Assembly (NCBI GenBank): GCA_033002965.1
Contig: JAURVB010000744.1
Coordinates: 1 to 64,000 of the forward strand
Direction: 5' to 3'
DNA from: Piper betle
Taxonomy: Eukaryota; Streptophyta; Magnoliopsida; Piperales; Piperaceae
Length of the DNA stretch: 64,000 bases
The stretch's first letter is position 1. Every line of letters starts with the position of its first letter. Of this stretch, positions 35,961 through 48,580 are shown one piece after another. A program made the position numbers and the translations under genes. A model generated the notes under the pieces. That model had not been told where the DNA came from. It worked only from the letters and a program-made list of their open reading frames with translations, and did not search any database.

Positions 35961-38900
35961 ATTTGCCACAGTGCAAAAAATATATTAGTACCCGATCCCA
36001 TTATTCAATTCTATCTTATACTACAGGGTATTTTATTTTCTATATTAAACCATCCGATCCTACCTAATATTACCATATTATAGTGTGTTTAAATCTAATG
36101 CAATTAAGGCCTCTCGTAATATTTTTATTCGTATCTAATTTTACAAACTAAATTTTCATAAAATTCAGATTTATTTTGTTAACATCACGCAATTTTAACC
36201 TGCATGTAATTAAATTTCGATGAAAAAATATATATTTATTGTCTAATAAATATTCTCTTTATAATTTTAAATTTTAGTTAAATCCAATTCGATCCAATTT
36301 AACCAATTACATCCCATATTTATTAGAAACCAAATTGAAACCTTAGGGTATTAACATGATAACCGGTACAATATTGAAACCTTCAGGTGAAATTGTAAAT
36401 TGTTGCAAGTTAACGAGGCTCAGATTAGGGTACGTCTCGGTAAGAATTGGGTAAGTTATTTGTTCCTGAAAAATACGACCATCCGTGCATTTCAATGCGA
36501 CAATTCATGAAAGAGGAGGCCAAATAATCAAAGGAACTAATAAGCTTCTCGTCTCCATGCCCTTTAACTCACACCTTCAAGATCATTTCTTACTAAAATC
36601 AACGTTAAGGACTCGCAAGGTTCACAAATTAATTCCAAAATGATAGCAAGGCGACAAAGGTTGAGCATACCTTTAACCAAACATCCCAAAATTAAACATA
36701 CCCATGCGAAAGACCTGCAATCACACGGACCACTAACACATTACAGCATTTATTTTCACAGGGAAAATCTTCCCCTACTAACCCAAGTTCAAAGGTTCAA
36801 ACTTCAAAATTAGTGCTCACTCAAATTACAAGTTCACCTAAAGTTTCTCTGGCCAATACTGCTACTGTATCATCATCTTCCTTGAAACTCAAGTTGATTT
36901 TGTCACCATTATCATTTTTTCTAATAGATCGGGAGATCAATATGGGCACTTCGACATCTTGTTAGAATTGAAGAATCCAATTTAAGCAGCAAGATAAACA
37001 TGAAACTCACACAACTCAATATATTGCAACCAAAAAATATAACAGATCCATAATGTTCGTCTCTACTAGCATGAGCTAATACAAAAAACTAAATGGCATT
37101 AAAAAAACCAACTCCTGAAAATACATATATCAACAAGCGCAGACGCTCGCTTCAGTTTCTCACAAGCTTCAAAAAACCACACGCCACGAAACCTGAAAGC
37201 TGTCCACCATTATAATGATATATATATATATATATATAGATAGATAGATAGAACAAACAAAATCCAAACAGCATGCATCCCAAGTTCACATTAGAAACTT
37301 GAATATCTTTCTTACCAATGACGAATTAGAAATATTCCACCCCCGTCCAGCAGCAATGCTTACTGGTCATGCTTATTCGCAGCACAAGCCAGGTGCTCAA
37401 CTACTGTCAAATTCATTTTCAAAAAGTTGAGAAAAGAAACAAATGAAAAAAAACGCATTTTCTGAATTGCACATAGAACTAAATAAAAGCACTCATTAGG
37501 AATATGTAACTACGTATGAGTAGAAAATCACCCACATTCCAAAAATACACTGACCCAAATCAGATCAAGCAGCTGATGGTAAAGTGGTTAGATTTCCAAA
37601 CAAATGTACTCAAATGCCAACTTCAAATTAAGGGATCAATCAAAGATCAATAAGCAATTTAGATAAAAATGATTACCTAGCATATGGACACCATGCAGCC
37701 CCAGGTAATCCAGAACTAGCCGAAGAACACAGAGAGCCCAGGGGTAGTCTTGCTGTATTGAACAAAAGAGCACTTCAAAATCAATTAAAATATTCTTTCA
37801 GGATCCCAAATCGCAAATAAAACCTACAATTCTTGCACAAACTTAAAATTATGATTAAATTGAAGAGACCTTCCAAGCTTTATATGCGATGCTAAAGAGT
37901 ATAAATCAATTTCATGGTTGTATCATGGCTTTCTAAAATAAACTATGAAACTAAAGAGATTGAGTCACTTTCATGATTCAACCTAAATTATAGCTTTATA
38001 AATAAATGTTATGACTTCAAAGAACTATCTAGTGTCCCATAATACTTGATATGCTAGGACCAGAGACACCCCTTACATACAGTGAGCACTTGCCCTCAAA
38101 ATAAACGGACAAGGAAGTCGCACACAAGCGCAGAAGCAATCCAACTCATTTTCCATGTTAATCCAGTAGATCTCTTTCCCACAAAGCCACCACACACTCT
38201 ACCATTTTGCATTCATCCACCTAATTTCCTTGACAAACCCTTTTTCCCTATAGGATGGGGCCTATACATTCAGTCTCAATCTACATCACCTTCTCCCCTG
38301 CCGGACCTCCATCTAATGAAACATTTTTTTAGATTTTACCCCAAGCCCCTGGCTCTTGGAAAGAAATCACAAAATCTCAAAAGATAGCCACAAGTTTCAT
38401 CTCCAGGATCAAATTTTGCCCCACCAAGAGCGACATCCATAGTTTTGAATACTGGATCGACCGGACCTGGTATACCGTATACTGGCTGAATTTCAGGTCT
38501 GGTCTGAATCATCACATAGAGTTGCAGCGACCTCAGTCTGATGCCTCCGGTTTTCGGTAAAACTAGAGTACTGGATGTACACTCAAAGTGGACAATTTTT
38601 TGATGTTAATATTATTTACCCCCAAATATCCCTAAACCCACTCGAGCCCAAAATCTCCAACCCCCTGCCACCGCCTTCATTTATCACTCTGACCTACCAC
38701 CTGCTGCCACCTACCCTCTTGTCGGCAACTTCTGTTCTTCAGCAAAGAGGTAAAAAATTCAATCTTCGGTTAATTACTTGTGTGAATGTGTTTTTGTTTG
38801 TTAGGCTATTACCATTATAAATTGTTCCTTGGAATATTTGCCTTATTTGCAAAGGAGTGTTTATATCCTAGTGAACTAGAATGTTATTTATTTGTATGAG

Positions 38901-39700
38901 CACTTCCTCATAAAGACTCTGCTGTTCAAATCATCTGAGAACACTGCAAGTAAAATGTTATTTGTTTCAATTTATAATACAAGACCCAGCTTTCTGCTTT
39001 TTTCTCTAGCTGACATATTTATTTTCCAATTATATTTTTATCAATTACTCTATGTCATAATTGTAGTCAGAACTTAGATGTCGCTCCCTCTCCATGTTGT
39101 CTCTCTAATATGAGTTTGAAATGGCTTTTCTCCTTCATGGATTACGGTTTGTGGATCATAATATGAAAAAAATATAAATTCTTCTTTTGATGGTTAAGAT
39201 CCTTGAATGATTTTCTTTATTTATCTCTAATAGGTATGATTTGAAAGCACACATTTTCCATCGTTCTACTTTTGCCACCAACCCTTGGAAAACTGCATGC
39301 TTTTACAAAGGATAGGAAATTAGGAATCATTTTTGCAGCCAATGCAAATTTTCACCGAATTTCAACAAATTTACATTACAGTTGTTTCAATATTGTTTTC
39401 TAATTGCTATGAAAATATGCAGGTCTGTAAGAACAAGTAAAATACCAAACGCATTTGTTGTTCTTTTTTCCATTGAAGGCATTTCTTTGTTCTCAAGTAC
39501 GTGAAATGCAAGTCTTATATAGGCTTATAGTGGGCTCTCCATATCTTTGTACGAAAGTTTTTGTAGGATGTTTCATTTTTTGGATGGATGAAATCTTTGG
39601 GCTCTTCATATCTATGTATGAGAATATCTGTAGCATGTTTCGTTTTTTATTTATGCAATGATTATTTATCTATGGATGAAACTTTTATTGGTGTTCAATG
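35961..39700. other. Gene-poor stretch, weak exon-like pieces only
   Basis: Mostly AT-rich DNA. On the minus strand, 37753-37679 and 37409-37361 could be two in-phase exons (see findings), but no upstream exons or start were found. A GGATCGACCGGACCTGGTAT stretch at about 38,455 looks transposon-derived. The (TATA)(GATA)n run is at 37,219-37,258. Confidence 0.4.
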
Positions 39701-39715
39701 TCTTTTTGATATGCA

Positions 39716-42250
39716 ATGATTATTTATAAACATTTGATAATCAGGAATAAATATCACAATCTCATACGGGCAACTTCTGTAACTACCCCAACATCAACAT
39801 TTGTTGCACAAAAAGAATTGGTTGTAGAGGCAAAAATAGATATGGCATGGGATTATTGTGTGGAGGAGAAAGATCATTCAACACTTGGAAGGTTATTGTG
39901 CATTTATTGTAGCACAGTTCTCAATGATGGAGGCATTACTAAGGTGAAGAAAAATTTAGCTGGTCAAGAAGATTGAACGATGTCCAAAAGTTCCTTTTGA
40001 CATTCAACAAAAAAAAATTAAAGGCCCTTCAACACTAAGTTGAAAAAAAAAGTGAAACCATTGAAGAGTAAAATCCTAGTGAATCCATTCGAGGAATTGC
40101 ATGGGATTATTGTGTGGAGGAGAAAGATCCTTCAACACACTTGTGATGACAGACAACAATCTATGTATAGCAGTTTATGATTCTTATGACGTATAATTTA
40201 ACTCATCATTGTATGATGCAAATAAGACTTCTCACGGTCTTCCTTCGCCGATTTTACAGACTGTCTTCATTAAGAACTTGAGGACGAATTTTCTTCAACC
40301 AAGGAAAACTGATGACAGTTAACATCCTATCTTAGTACTCTATTTCATGTTTTCAAATTATATTAGAAGAGTCTAGTTTGAGAGATTCCAGCCATATTAA
40401 AAGTTGTTTTCTATTCTTGCTTAGAGTCTATGTTGGCAGAAACGAAATAAAGAGATGCTTAATTTATTTCCTCAATTCATTTTAGTTGAGTATAGTTTTA
40501 TTGGGAAGTTTATTGGAAAAGTTCCTTATTTAGTTCTTCCCTCATATGTGGTTTCAGGTTTCATTAGTATTTATATTTCTGTTTGGACCAGGAACAAGTC
40601 TTTATAAATATGTACATTGCCGGGACAGATCAATATTATTCAGCACATAAAGATATTTTATTTTCTAGTTGCATAGTTGTCAGCCTATCTTATTTTCTAT
40701 TAAATTTCGTCGTTGAAGTTGAGAGAAAACCCCTCGGAATCATAAATTTTGTTGATAGAGTTTAGTTCCATACAGTATTCTAAATTGCAGGTTGCATCAA
40801 TTTCCTAGTTATGTTAGAATAAGAAGCTGCCTAATTTAGTTCCTCAGTTTGTTTCCACTCATTAAGAGTTCTCATTCAATTTGAGTTTTATTAAACAGTT
40901 TCTTATCTAAATTAATTAAAATCTTACTTAGTTCTTTCTATTAAAGGTTTAATTAGTATATTAGTCCTTATATTTCTACGTGAACTTGGAAAAAATTCTC
41001 TTTGTAAATACATGTATTGCGAAGGGAAAAAGACAAACATGAGTAGAATCAATAAATTTTACTTTCCGTTTCTATAGTTGTCGCTCCAATCTTTTCTCTG
41101 TATGTTCGTCATTGAATTGAAGTTGATAGACACCTCCTAAAATATTTAATTTAGCCTTTGGAGTTTAGGTCCAAAACGACGCCCTGAATGCAGGTTGCAT
41201 CACATTGGTGACTATTTTGCAGATAGGACCACCCTAGTGCTCAACCATCTATAAGATACACCTTTGCAACCAACTAAAAGAGAGTTGATATTGTGGTATC
41301 TAAATGGTTTTACCATGCAAGAATACCTTTAAGTGTATCCAAATCAATTTATTTTTAAAAGATGTCAGATGTAATGGCTAGGTTTGGTCCAAGATACAAA
41401 GGCCCTAGTGTGTATGATTTTTGAGAGCTTACTTGTTGAAAAAAAATAAGCAGCTCAAGAATATCTTGGAGATTTTAAAAAATGTGGGCTGAGACAGGTT
41501 GTACAATAAAGAGTTGGCACATCAAAAGATCCAAAAGGAAAACAAGTTGCTGAGACCATTTTGAATTCATCTTTTTAGAGGAATTGTGCAATGGTAGTGT
41601 AGGCTACAAAGCTATTTTTACAAGTCTTGAGGATTATTAAGATTGACTCCCGTCCTTCTATAAGCTATTTGTTTACCGCCATCCATATAGCCAAACTTCA
41701 AAGCATCTCTTACAGCATTCTTTTAAAGGTATTAGAGGATATTAGAGACTTATCTTACAAGTTGCAATGGTTAACGAATGGTGGGAACATCAACTTAACA
41801 ATAATCTGTTTGCAATGAAGGAGAGCGATTAAATCCACTCAGTCAATATAAAGTCAATGACATAAAGACTACGACAAACTATGGCAGGCTTGTTAGATGT
41901 AAGAGAGAGGTATGCAAAGGGGCAATGTAACACACCTAAAGAATTTAACTAATGAGGAGCATTTAAGGATGTAGATGGGGACTTTGGTTGTCAAACTGCT
42001 ATAATTGCACTTGAGCCTATGCCTATCAGTACAACAATAGCTTTTACTATTATAGTTATACTATAATTATATAGTATTTTATAATTTCTATATTTCTTTA
42101 ATTATAGATAAATGGTGGAGCACTTTTGGGAACTCAAACTCCAAATCTTCAAAAGTTGACAGTAATCTTTGGGAGCTTGAGGACTTAATCAACTTATTTT
42201 GGGGGAAGATGAAATTATGAGAATAAAAAACTAAAAGGCAAGAAACATTC
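39716..42250 (+). pseudogene. hAT-family transposase relic (BED / DUF659-type)
   Basis: Plus-strand pieces in family order. First is a BED-like zinc finger at about 39,825-39,976 (MAWDYCVEE, LLCIYCSTVLNDGGITKVKKNLAG). Next is FGPRYKGPSVYDF at about 41,381-41,425, as at the start of DUF659-type hAT proteins. Then LRIIKIDSRPSISYLFTAIH at about 41,624-41,685, and a C-terminal dimerisation-like WWSTFGNSNS tract at about 42,115. Stops and frame changes separate them, so it cannot encode a transposase. The second zinc-ligand His expected before LAG is Asn. About 45 bases of the BED part (GCATGGGATTATTGTGTGG...) are repeated at 40,098-40,142. Terminal inverted repeats were not located. Confidence 0.6.
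40440..41170 (+). repeat. Two diverged direct repeats within the hAT relic
   Basis: About 40,440-40,770 and 40,820-41,170 share order and wording. Shared blocks are TTAGTTC, TTTATTRGRMAGTTT, TTAATTAGTATWTTAGT, ACAAGTCTTTATAAATATGTACATTGCC-like sequence, TTTTCTRTTGCATAGTTGTC-like sequence, and TTCGTCRTTGAA. The layout suggests two short LTR-like units inserted into the transposase remnant. No TG...CA boundaries could be fixed. Confidence 0.45.
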
Positions 42251-42793
42251 TCATGGAGGTCGTCCTTAAGAAGTGAATAATGAATTTGAAGAAGACTTGG
42301 GGGGAGATGGAGGACAAAATAAAAACTAGGTGTGTCCTAGTTACTAGTATGATCCATGAACTACAGATTGTGGTTGATGTTCTGTCTTTAATTTTAGAAA
42401 ACATGATGTATGTGTATATATTTATGATGTTAGATTGTGTATTGTTGGATACTATGAGTGTTATTTTGATTTGAAATTAATGTCAAGTTACATACTTGTA
42501 TGCCTTTGTTTCTATATAGGTAAGAAAATATTACTTGAAAAATTAAGGGAGGCCCTTGCTTTTTTTTTGAAGCTGGGAATCATGTAACTAAATAATAATC
42601 TGGTATGCGTCCCAAATCTTACTAACCCCAGTTGAACCTAGTCAAGTCATACATATCGTGTACCACTTGAAACATCTCATGGAAAAGCATATCTTATTCA
42701 CAATAAGGCCAAAATGCTAAACTTCAAACAAATGCTCAAGCGCACCTTTTAGATTGCTTATTCAAATACACACACAGTCACCATGCATGTACT

Positions 42794-45700
42794 TCATTGG
42801 CCAAAGTTCATTTCAGAATATCTGCATTAAAAATTAAGATATATTAAGTAAACACATAATACAACCAACTATAATGCACCAAGAAATATTAAAAGAATAA
42901 ATAGATAACTAAATAAACTTGCCTGCGAGGTTTATTCTGCCTTTGCCCAAACTCCTCACTTAAAAGTTCTAAAAAGGTGAGGGGGAAAATGCAATTAACT
43001 AGCTTTTTATTTAAAAGGCCATCATTGTGGACAAATCATCTATTATCAAATGGCATACCAGTTCTTTGAGAAGGCTTTGAGACATCATTACCAGGTTTAT
43101 TGGAACTTGTGTCCCTGAGAAGGGCAGATATTCCAAGAAGAATTCGAACAACATCAGAGAGTATACAAGTACATATGAGTCATAACTAACACTAGAAAAC
43201 ATTATGTCAAAATACAACATCCCTAGAGAAATTTCTAAATTACATGATAGAAAAGCCCTTAAAAGTTGTACTCTCATCACTCCTAAATGAAGCTTACTTG
43301 GATACACCACCAGAAGGAGCCTGTCCAGATGGAAGAGCATAATAACCACCATCAACAGCAATATAAGGGGGGCAGTAAGTTGCCCCTAAAGCTCCAGTAG
43401 CAGCTCCAGCCAATAGAGGCAGCCTACAAATGTCATGCAATAAAAACAAAATAACTACCATCAATAAGGTCCTGCTACAGCAAACACGAAATTTCATATT
43501 TTTAAAATAAAAAAAAAACAAGTACATTCTTCCGAAAATTGGGATAAATCATAAGGTCCCATAAAACCAATACACACAATAAATCAGAGCCCATTTGAGA
43601 GTTTTTCTTAGAAATCACAGGCAAATAAAAATTTTGAACATTGTTTTGCATAAGTTTTGTAGCATCAATTAATACTTGAGAGATCTATCGATGATAACCA
43701 AACCTAGGTTCTCAGGTTTAGGTTACTAAGATGTTAAGATGATGAAACAATCAAATATAGTAACAACCGTATGCTAAGAAATTTCAAATAACACAGAATG
43801 TCACAAAACAGCATACCAAGCTGTCAATACCAAAAGAAATAAGGGAAAACAGTACTAAACAGCATACCAAGTCATTTCTGAATTCCCAAAACCAAGCTGT
43901 GACTGCGCAACATAACCAGGAAGTGCCATACGAACAGCAGGAACTCCAAGACCACCATGAGATTGACCCCCAAATGGCATAACTCTTGCTGTAAATCAAG
44001 TAGATCAAATTACCAGACAAAATGTGCAAATTAAGACATAAGCTAATTCTATTTTGTTATGAAAAGGACCATGCCCTGGAATGCTAGCTTATGCAACGTC
44101 CATATTTGTGTAAGAACAGTGTAAAAATAATCTTTCAAATGTAACCTGGCAAAATAGTTTGAGCCTGAAAGCTTTGATCCCCATGACTGCCAGTTGCAGC
44201 AATTATCTGGGCCCCATTGTAGAGAAATGAACCCCTACCAGTACCTTGAGTGCTGGTTTTACCCTTTCCCGCCATAGCCGTTTTAGACTTAGCTGATCCT
44301 GGAGGAGATTGCACCTCTGGAGCTTCAGATGATGCGACTGATGAACCTTGAGATGGAGATGCTTGGTTACTGCTAGCCATCCGCAAACTGACCTGTTGAC
44401 TAGAAGCCCTGAATGAAGGCTGTACAGAACTTTGAGGTAGCTTCTGAGAAACAGGTGGTATTGGCTGCATTTGCACAGAACCCCGGGCCACCTGGTTGGT
44501 TGAGGAAGCAGGCTGATAAGGAATTGACCCAGACATGCTTATGCCCCTAACTTGTACCTTGGTATGATTTGGCTGTGCCACTTTCGCAGGTTGCATGTTA
44601 ACTACAGCCTTGGCTCTGACAGCATGAGCTGAATCCTCAATATAGATTCTATCTTGACCAGTAGCCTCAACAGCACCTTTTCCTCTGATCAATGAATTAG
44701 AATGAGGCGTGGAAAGAAGGTTCTCTTCCTTCAGCATGGGATACCTTTTACCATTATCAACAGCTTGAGAATCCCTTTTTGGAACAAATGATAGATCTTG
44801 AGTAGAGGCCCCTGATGGATAAAATGGAGGAGAGGCAGAGCTCAAACTTGATGCAAAAACATGATTTGTGGAAGTAACAGATACTGTTGGCACATAAGAC
44901 TGGTTTCCTGTCGGTTTCCCGAGATTATTGTTTGTTGTTGCCTCATAAATTTTTCCAGTTCTGTTTAAAGACAGCAATGAACGCCACCATTAGTGACAAA
45001 GGACTTAACAAGAAAAATTAGAAGAAATTGTAAAAAAAAAAAACATACTGCTTCTTTTGAATTCGTGGTTGATCATTATTATTCTTCAACGTATCATACT
45101 TTCTTGGCCCTCTTCCCCTCACGCTTTTTGGAGCGCGATTCTGATTGGTGTTGTCATCATAACCTTTACTTCTTCCCCTCAAATATCCACGACCCGAGCC
45201 TCGCTTCTTAACTCGACCTCTAAATTGATTCCTACGGCTTCTCCTTTCCTGAAAAAACATACATATATAACTACAGAAATAGTTCTTTGAATGAAAAAAA
45301 CAATTAATCGAGAAAATAAGAATTGTGAAACAAATTTATAAATAATTCGAACATAGGGCCAAAGATAACACAAGTTTAGCTTGTGTTCTTCCACTATCAA
45401 AATGCTACCACAGACATGTCAAGGTCCAAGGACATATAACTACTTAACGAATACACAAATTCTAGTAACCACAAACTTCACCTACATATGAAATTATGTA
45501 ATTTCAGACATGCACTTATGACTATAGCATCCTACCATGTTTAAATTAAACCTGAAGGCCAAGAAGATTGAAAATGTCACAACAAAAATGAAGCCCTGAG
45601 GTTTGCATATGCATTCTCAAAGGATCAATGAAACGAAATCATAGACTTCACATCACTAACATTAATAAAAACATGCCACCTCATCAAAATGCACATCTTG

Positions 45701-46688
45701 CAGATTCATTTCTTCAAATCTGTCATGCACCCAAGCATGATCATCTTTAGATTCCCAAAGCCTCCTTCCACCAGAACGCCTAAACAAAAAATCAACTATG
45801 GTGCTCAGTAAAATGACATGAGCAAGAAGAAATAAACTATAAGTGTAACTCTATAAATCAGTAGTAAAAGTTTCTCATAGTCAAATGACGTAGAACATCC
45901 AATATAATTTGAAAATGACAAATTCAATCACAATTTAATCCTTACAGTTTAATTGTGTGATATTAAGAGATGACAACTCTATTCGCAAATTGGCATTACC
46001 CATTAATTAGAGAAAAAAACTAGTAACCTTTTGTCCTTGTCTAACAAGAATTCAAAAAACTAATTGCAAATTGGATAAACTGCTAAACAGCCAAATTTTC
46101 AATGCAATACTGCCACCAGGCATTACTCTTTAAAAAAATCATATAAAATGAGTTAAAGTATAAATGCCGCACCTGTGTCGTCCACGTTGACTCTCGCGAA
46201 AGCGATCATCATGCATGTAAAATGCACCTGCAGTGGGCACGGCAAATGGCTCATTTTCCTTCTTCTCCTCCTCGTTCGGATTCTGGCCATCCTCAGCAGA
46301 TTGAATCCCACCGTCGGCGCCAGCTTCCAAGTCCACAGCACTCTTATCATCGACCTTCCCAGCATCCACCGCATCTGCGATAACAGGTCCCTCCTCTTCC
46401 TCAACATCCTCCTCGTCGTACACCTCCTCTTCATCCTCCTCCTCCTCCTCCTCCTCCTCCTCCTCCTCATACACCTGCGCCCCTCCCTGGTCGTCGGACT
46501 CCGCATCAGATCCAATCCCCAACCTGGCATTAACCTGCCTGGGCGGGGGCGACTTCTCCCTATCCCGCTCCCGCTCCCCCCCCCTCCCCCTCCCCCTCCT
46601 CATCGTCGCTCGCCTCTCTCCGCCTCATCGTCAACCGAAGTGGCGTCCCCTCCGGGTCACTCTCGTACTCCTCCGGCTCCCCCGCCAT
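42794..46688 (-). CDS. MLN51/CASC3/Barentsz homologue (exon junction complex), one frame break
   Basis: Nine exons on the minus strand: 46688-46173, 45779-45680, 45248-45049, 44960-44146, 43988-43868, 43423-43298, 43114-43059, 42968-42923 and 42821-42794, about 668 residues. Phases agree throughout. The N-terminal part is acidic with a long Glu run (CTC repeat at 46,430-46,467). The SELOR/Btz eIF4A3-binding region follows: PFAVPTAGAFYMHDDRF, RRLWESKDDHAWVHDRFEEM and RGRGPRKYD. Then comes a long Ser/Gln/Pro-rich tail ending NKPRRYSEMNFGQ. CASC3 clamps RNA to eIF4A3 in the exon junction complex and acts in splicing-coupled mRNA fate and NMD. The first 40 codons (YESDPEG, RRREASDDE) are one base out of frame with ERERDREK at a nine-base homopolymer (46576-46584). 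An internal ATG at 46603 would bypass it. The last intron is GC-AG. Confidence 0.9.
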
Positions 46689-46870
46689 GAAAACCCTAAC
46701 CCTAATTCAACAACATAACCGCCATGATTACCCCAAACCCTAGCATATGGCAACAACAATCCCAACACTCCAAAATCGAAACTTTCGACGACAATCACAA
46801 CAAAAACACAGCCAATTGAAGTTTTTAGAACGAAAGAGGTCGATTGAGCGCACCTTTTCGAGATCGAAAT
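46689..46870 (-). promoter_or_regulatory. MLN51 leader: uORF, telo-box and probable leader intron
   Basis: A 7-codon uORF (46725-46702, MAVMLLN then TAG) ends 13 bases before the main ATG at 46688. AAACCCTAACCCTAA, a telo-box common near the start of plant translation and RNA-processing genes, lies between them (complement, 46690-46705). A likely leader intron has donor GAAAAG/GTGCGC at 46854/46853 and acceptor ATGCTAG/GG at about 46,741. The start site upstream of about 46,900 is not visible. Confidence 0.6.
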
Positions 46871-47049
46871 CGCCAAATTGGGACGCCCGCGATGGGAATT
46901 TTAGGGATCGAATGGATGCTTGGTACCGATTTGGGGCATTTTATTTATCTTTAGATTTGGGGGATTATGAAGTTACGATTAGCTCCTCGCTCGAGTTGGC
47001 CGAAGAAGCGGGAGCTTGGAGGATTTTTTTGTCATTTTGATATGAGGGG

Positions 47050-48400
47050 GTTTCACAGATTAAATACCGTATATTTTGCTTCAATCTTGTGTGGGCCCCG
47101 CTGTTTAATTCTTCGTCGAGTAAAACTCGCGTCCACGCGTCATCGTCATCATCCGATTTGGGTCAAACCTCAAAAGGATGAGTTAATTTGTTTTTAAGAA
47201 GGGATTTAATTTAATGGGCAATAGAAAGAGCAATTGCATCGATAATAAAATCATTCACACGTGAAATGGGCTGGGGTCGGGGAAAAAGTTAGGGGAGCGT
47301 TAATATAAGTGTATTATATTCTGAGTTAATTTAAATTTATCAGAAGCCTAAACCACTTCAAAATACTTAAATCTGATAATAATAATAATAAATAGTAAAA
47401 AATCACGATGCCTTATTTTCGGCTGCTCCATACCCGTTCATAAAGTACTGCCCAGCTCAATCCAAGCCTATAAATCAATCTCAAATTCCTCCTTTCATTT
47501 CCCATTTTCCCATAAACTCCACTCATCTATTTTCTTTTTTTAATTTTTCGTTTTTCATGTATGAATATATCACATTCTTGTAACAAAAATGTTATGTCTT
47601 GTTATTTTCATGTTAGGATAGTGGTTTAGAGTGGCTTTTGTGATGATCTTTGATGGTATACGGAACACTTCGATTTTGGTTAACTAAAGAACCAAATCAA
47701 AAATGTTATAATCAAGTCGAGTTATATCTAAAATTATTAATATGTAACACTCGGCGAATGCGATGTAGGTAATCGGGTCAAACAAGGCGGGTGGTGCACA
47801 TGGCTCGAAAATGTTGACGGTGGCTTGACGGAGCCTATAGCCGGTCGCTATCAATAGAGGGGAGGATGGAGAAGGTTTTGGTGGTGACGACCGATAAAGT
47901 TCGGCTACTAGTTGGTCAAAAAATGCCCAAAAAGAGGCAAAATCGCCGAAGGGTGCAGTGATAGTAGTCATAGCAATGGTCGGGTGGTCGTGGTGGGAGG
48001 AGTCGATCCGGGTAGTTTGATCGGTTGGAGGTGACTCGCCGGCATTGGAAACTCCTTGAAAGTGGCGGCGACAGCCGGATACTGACAACCAAAAACACTC
48101 TGGCAGTAGCGAACACAGTTGCTCCAGTGTCAGTGGTGGAGCCTAATCTAAAGCCGATCATGAAGTGGTCACAATTGGGCCTATCTAATGGCCGGAAACT
48201 CACCGATGGCGAGCCTAAGTGATGACGGCACTAAGGTGCAATAGTGGAAAATAATGGGAAAAACCAAGCTTTTGGTTTTATTTTTTATTGAGCTGTCAAG
48301 ATCGTACCACGTGGTGCGATTTGAACCATTCGACAACTTGTGGGCCTAATGGGGACCACCTATGGTTTTAGGCAATATATATATATATATATATATATTT
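47050..48400. other. Intergenic with a GC-rich repeat-like patch
   Basis: 47,050-47,640 is plain intergenic sequence. 47,690-48,390 is a GC-rich patch resembling the GC-rich parts of the LTR family, ending in a (TA)n run at 48,376-48,402. Its 134-residue antisense frame has no recognisable domain, and I do not call it a gene. Confidence 0.4.
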
Positions 48401-48580
48401 GAGCGCGGGATCATCTGCCCCCTCGAATTGGTTCTTGTGATTCAGGTTTAAAAGTTCGGTGAGACCGAGACGCCCTTGCCGTACAAAGAAATAATGTAAT
48501 AAAAATACTATCACAAACACAAAATAATAAGCTAGAAATTTTTACGTGAATTCCTAAGGGTCACTCCACGAATGCCTAGG

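Noticed and set aside
46175..46690. 171-residue plus-strand frame rich in Leu and Pro
   Set aside because: Antisense shadow of the acidic MLN51 exon 1 (Glu codons read as CTC/CTT).
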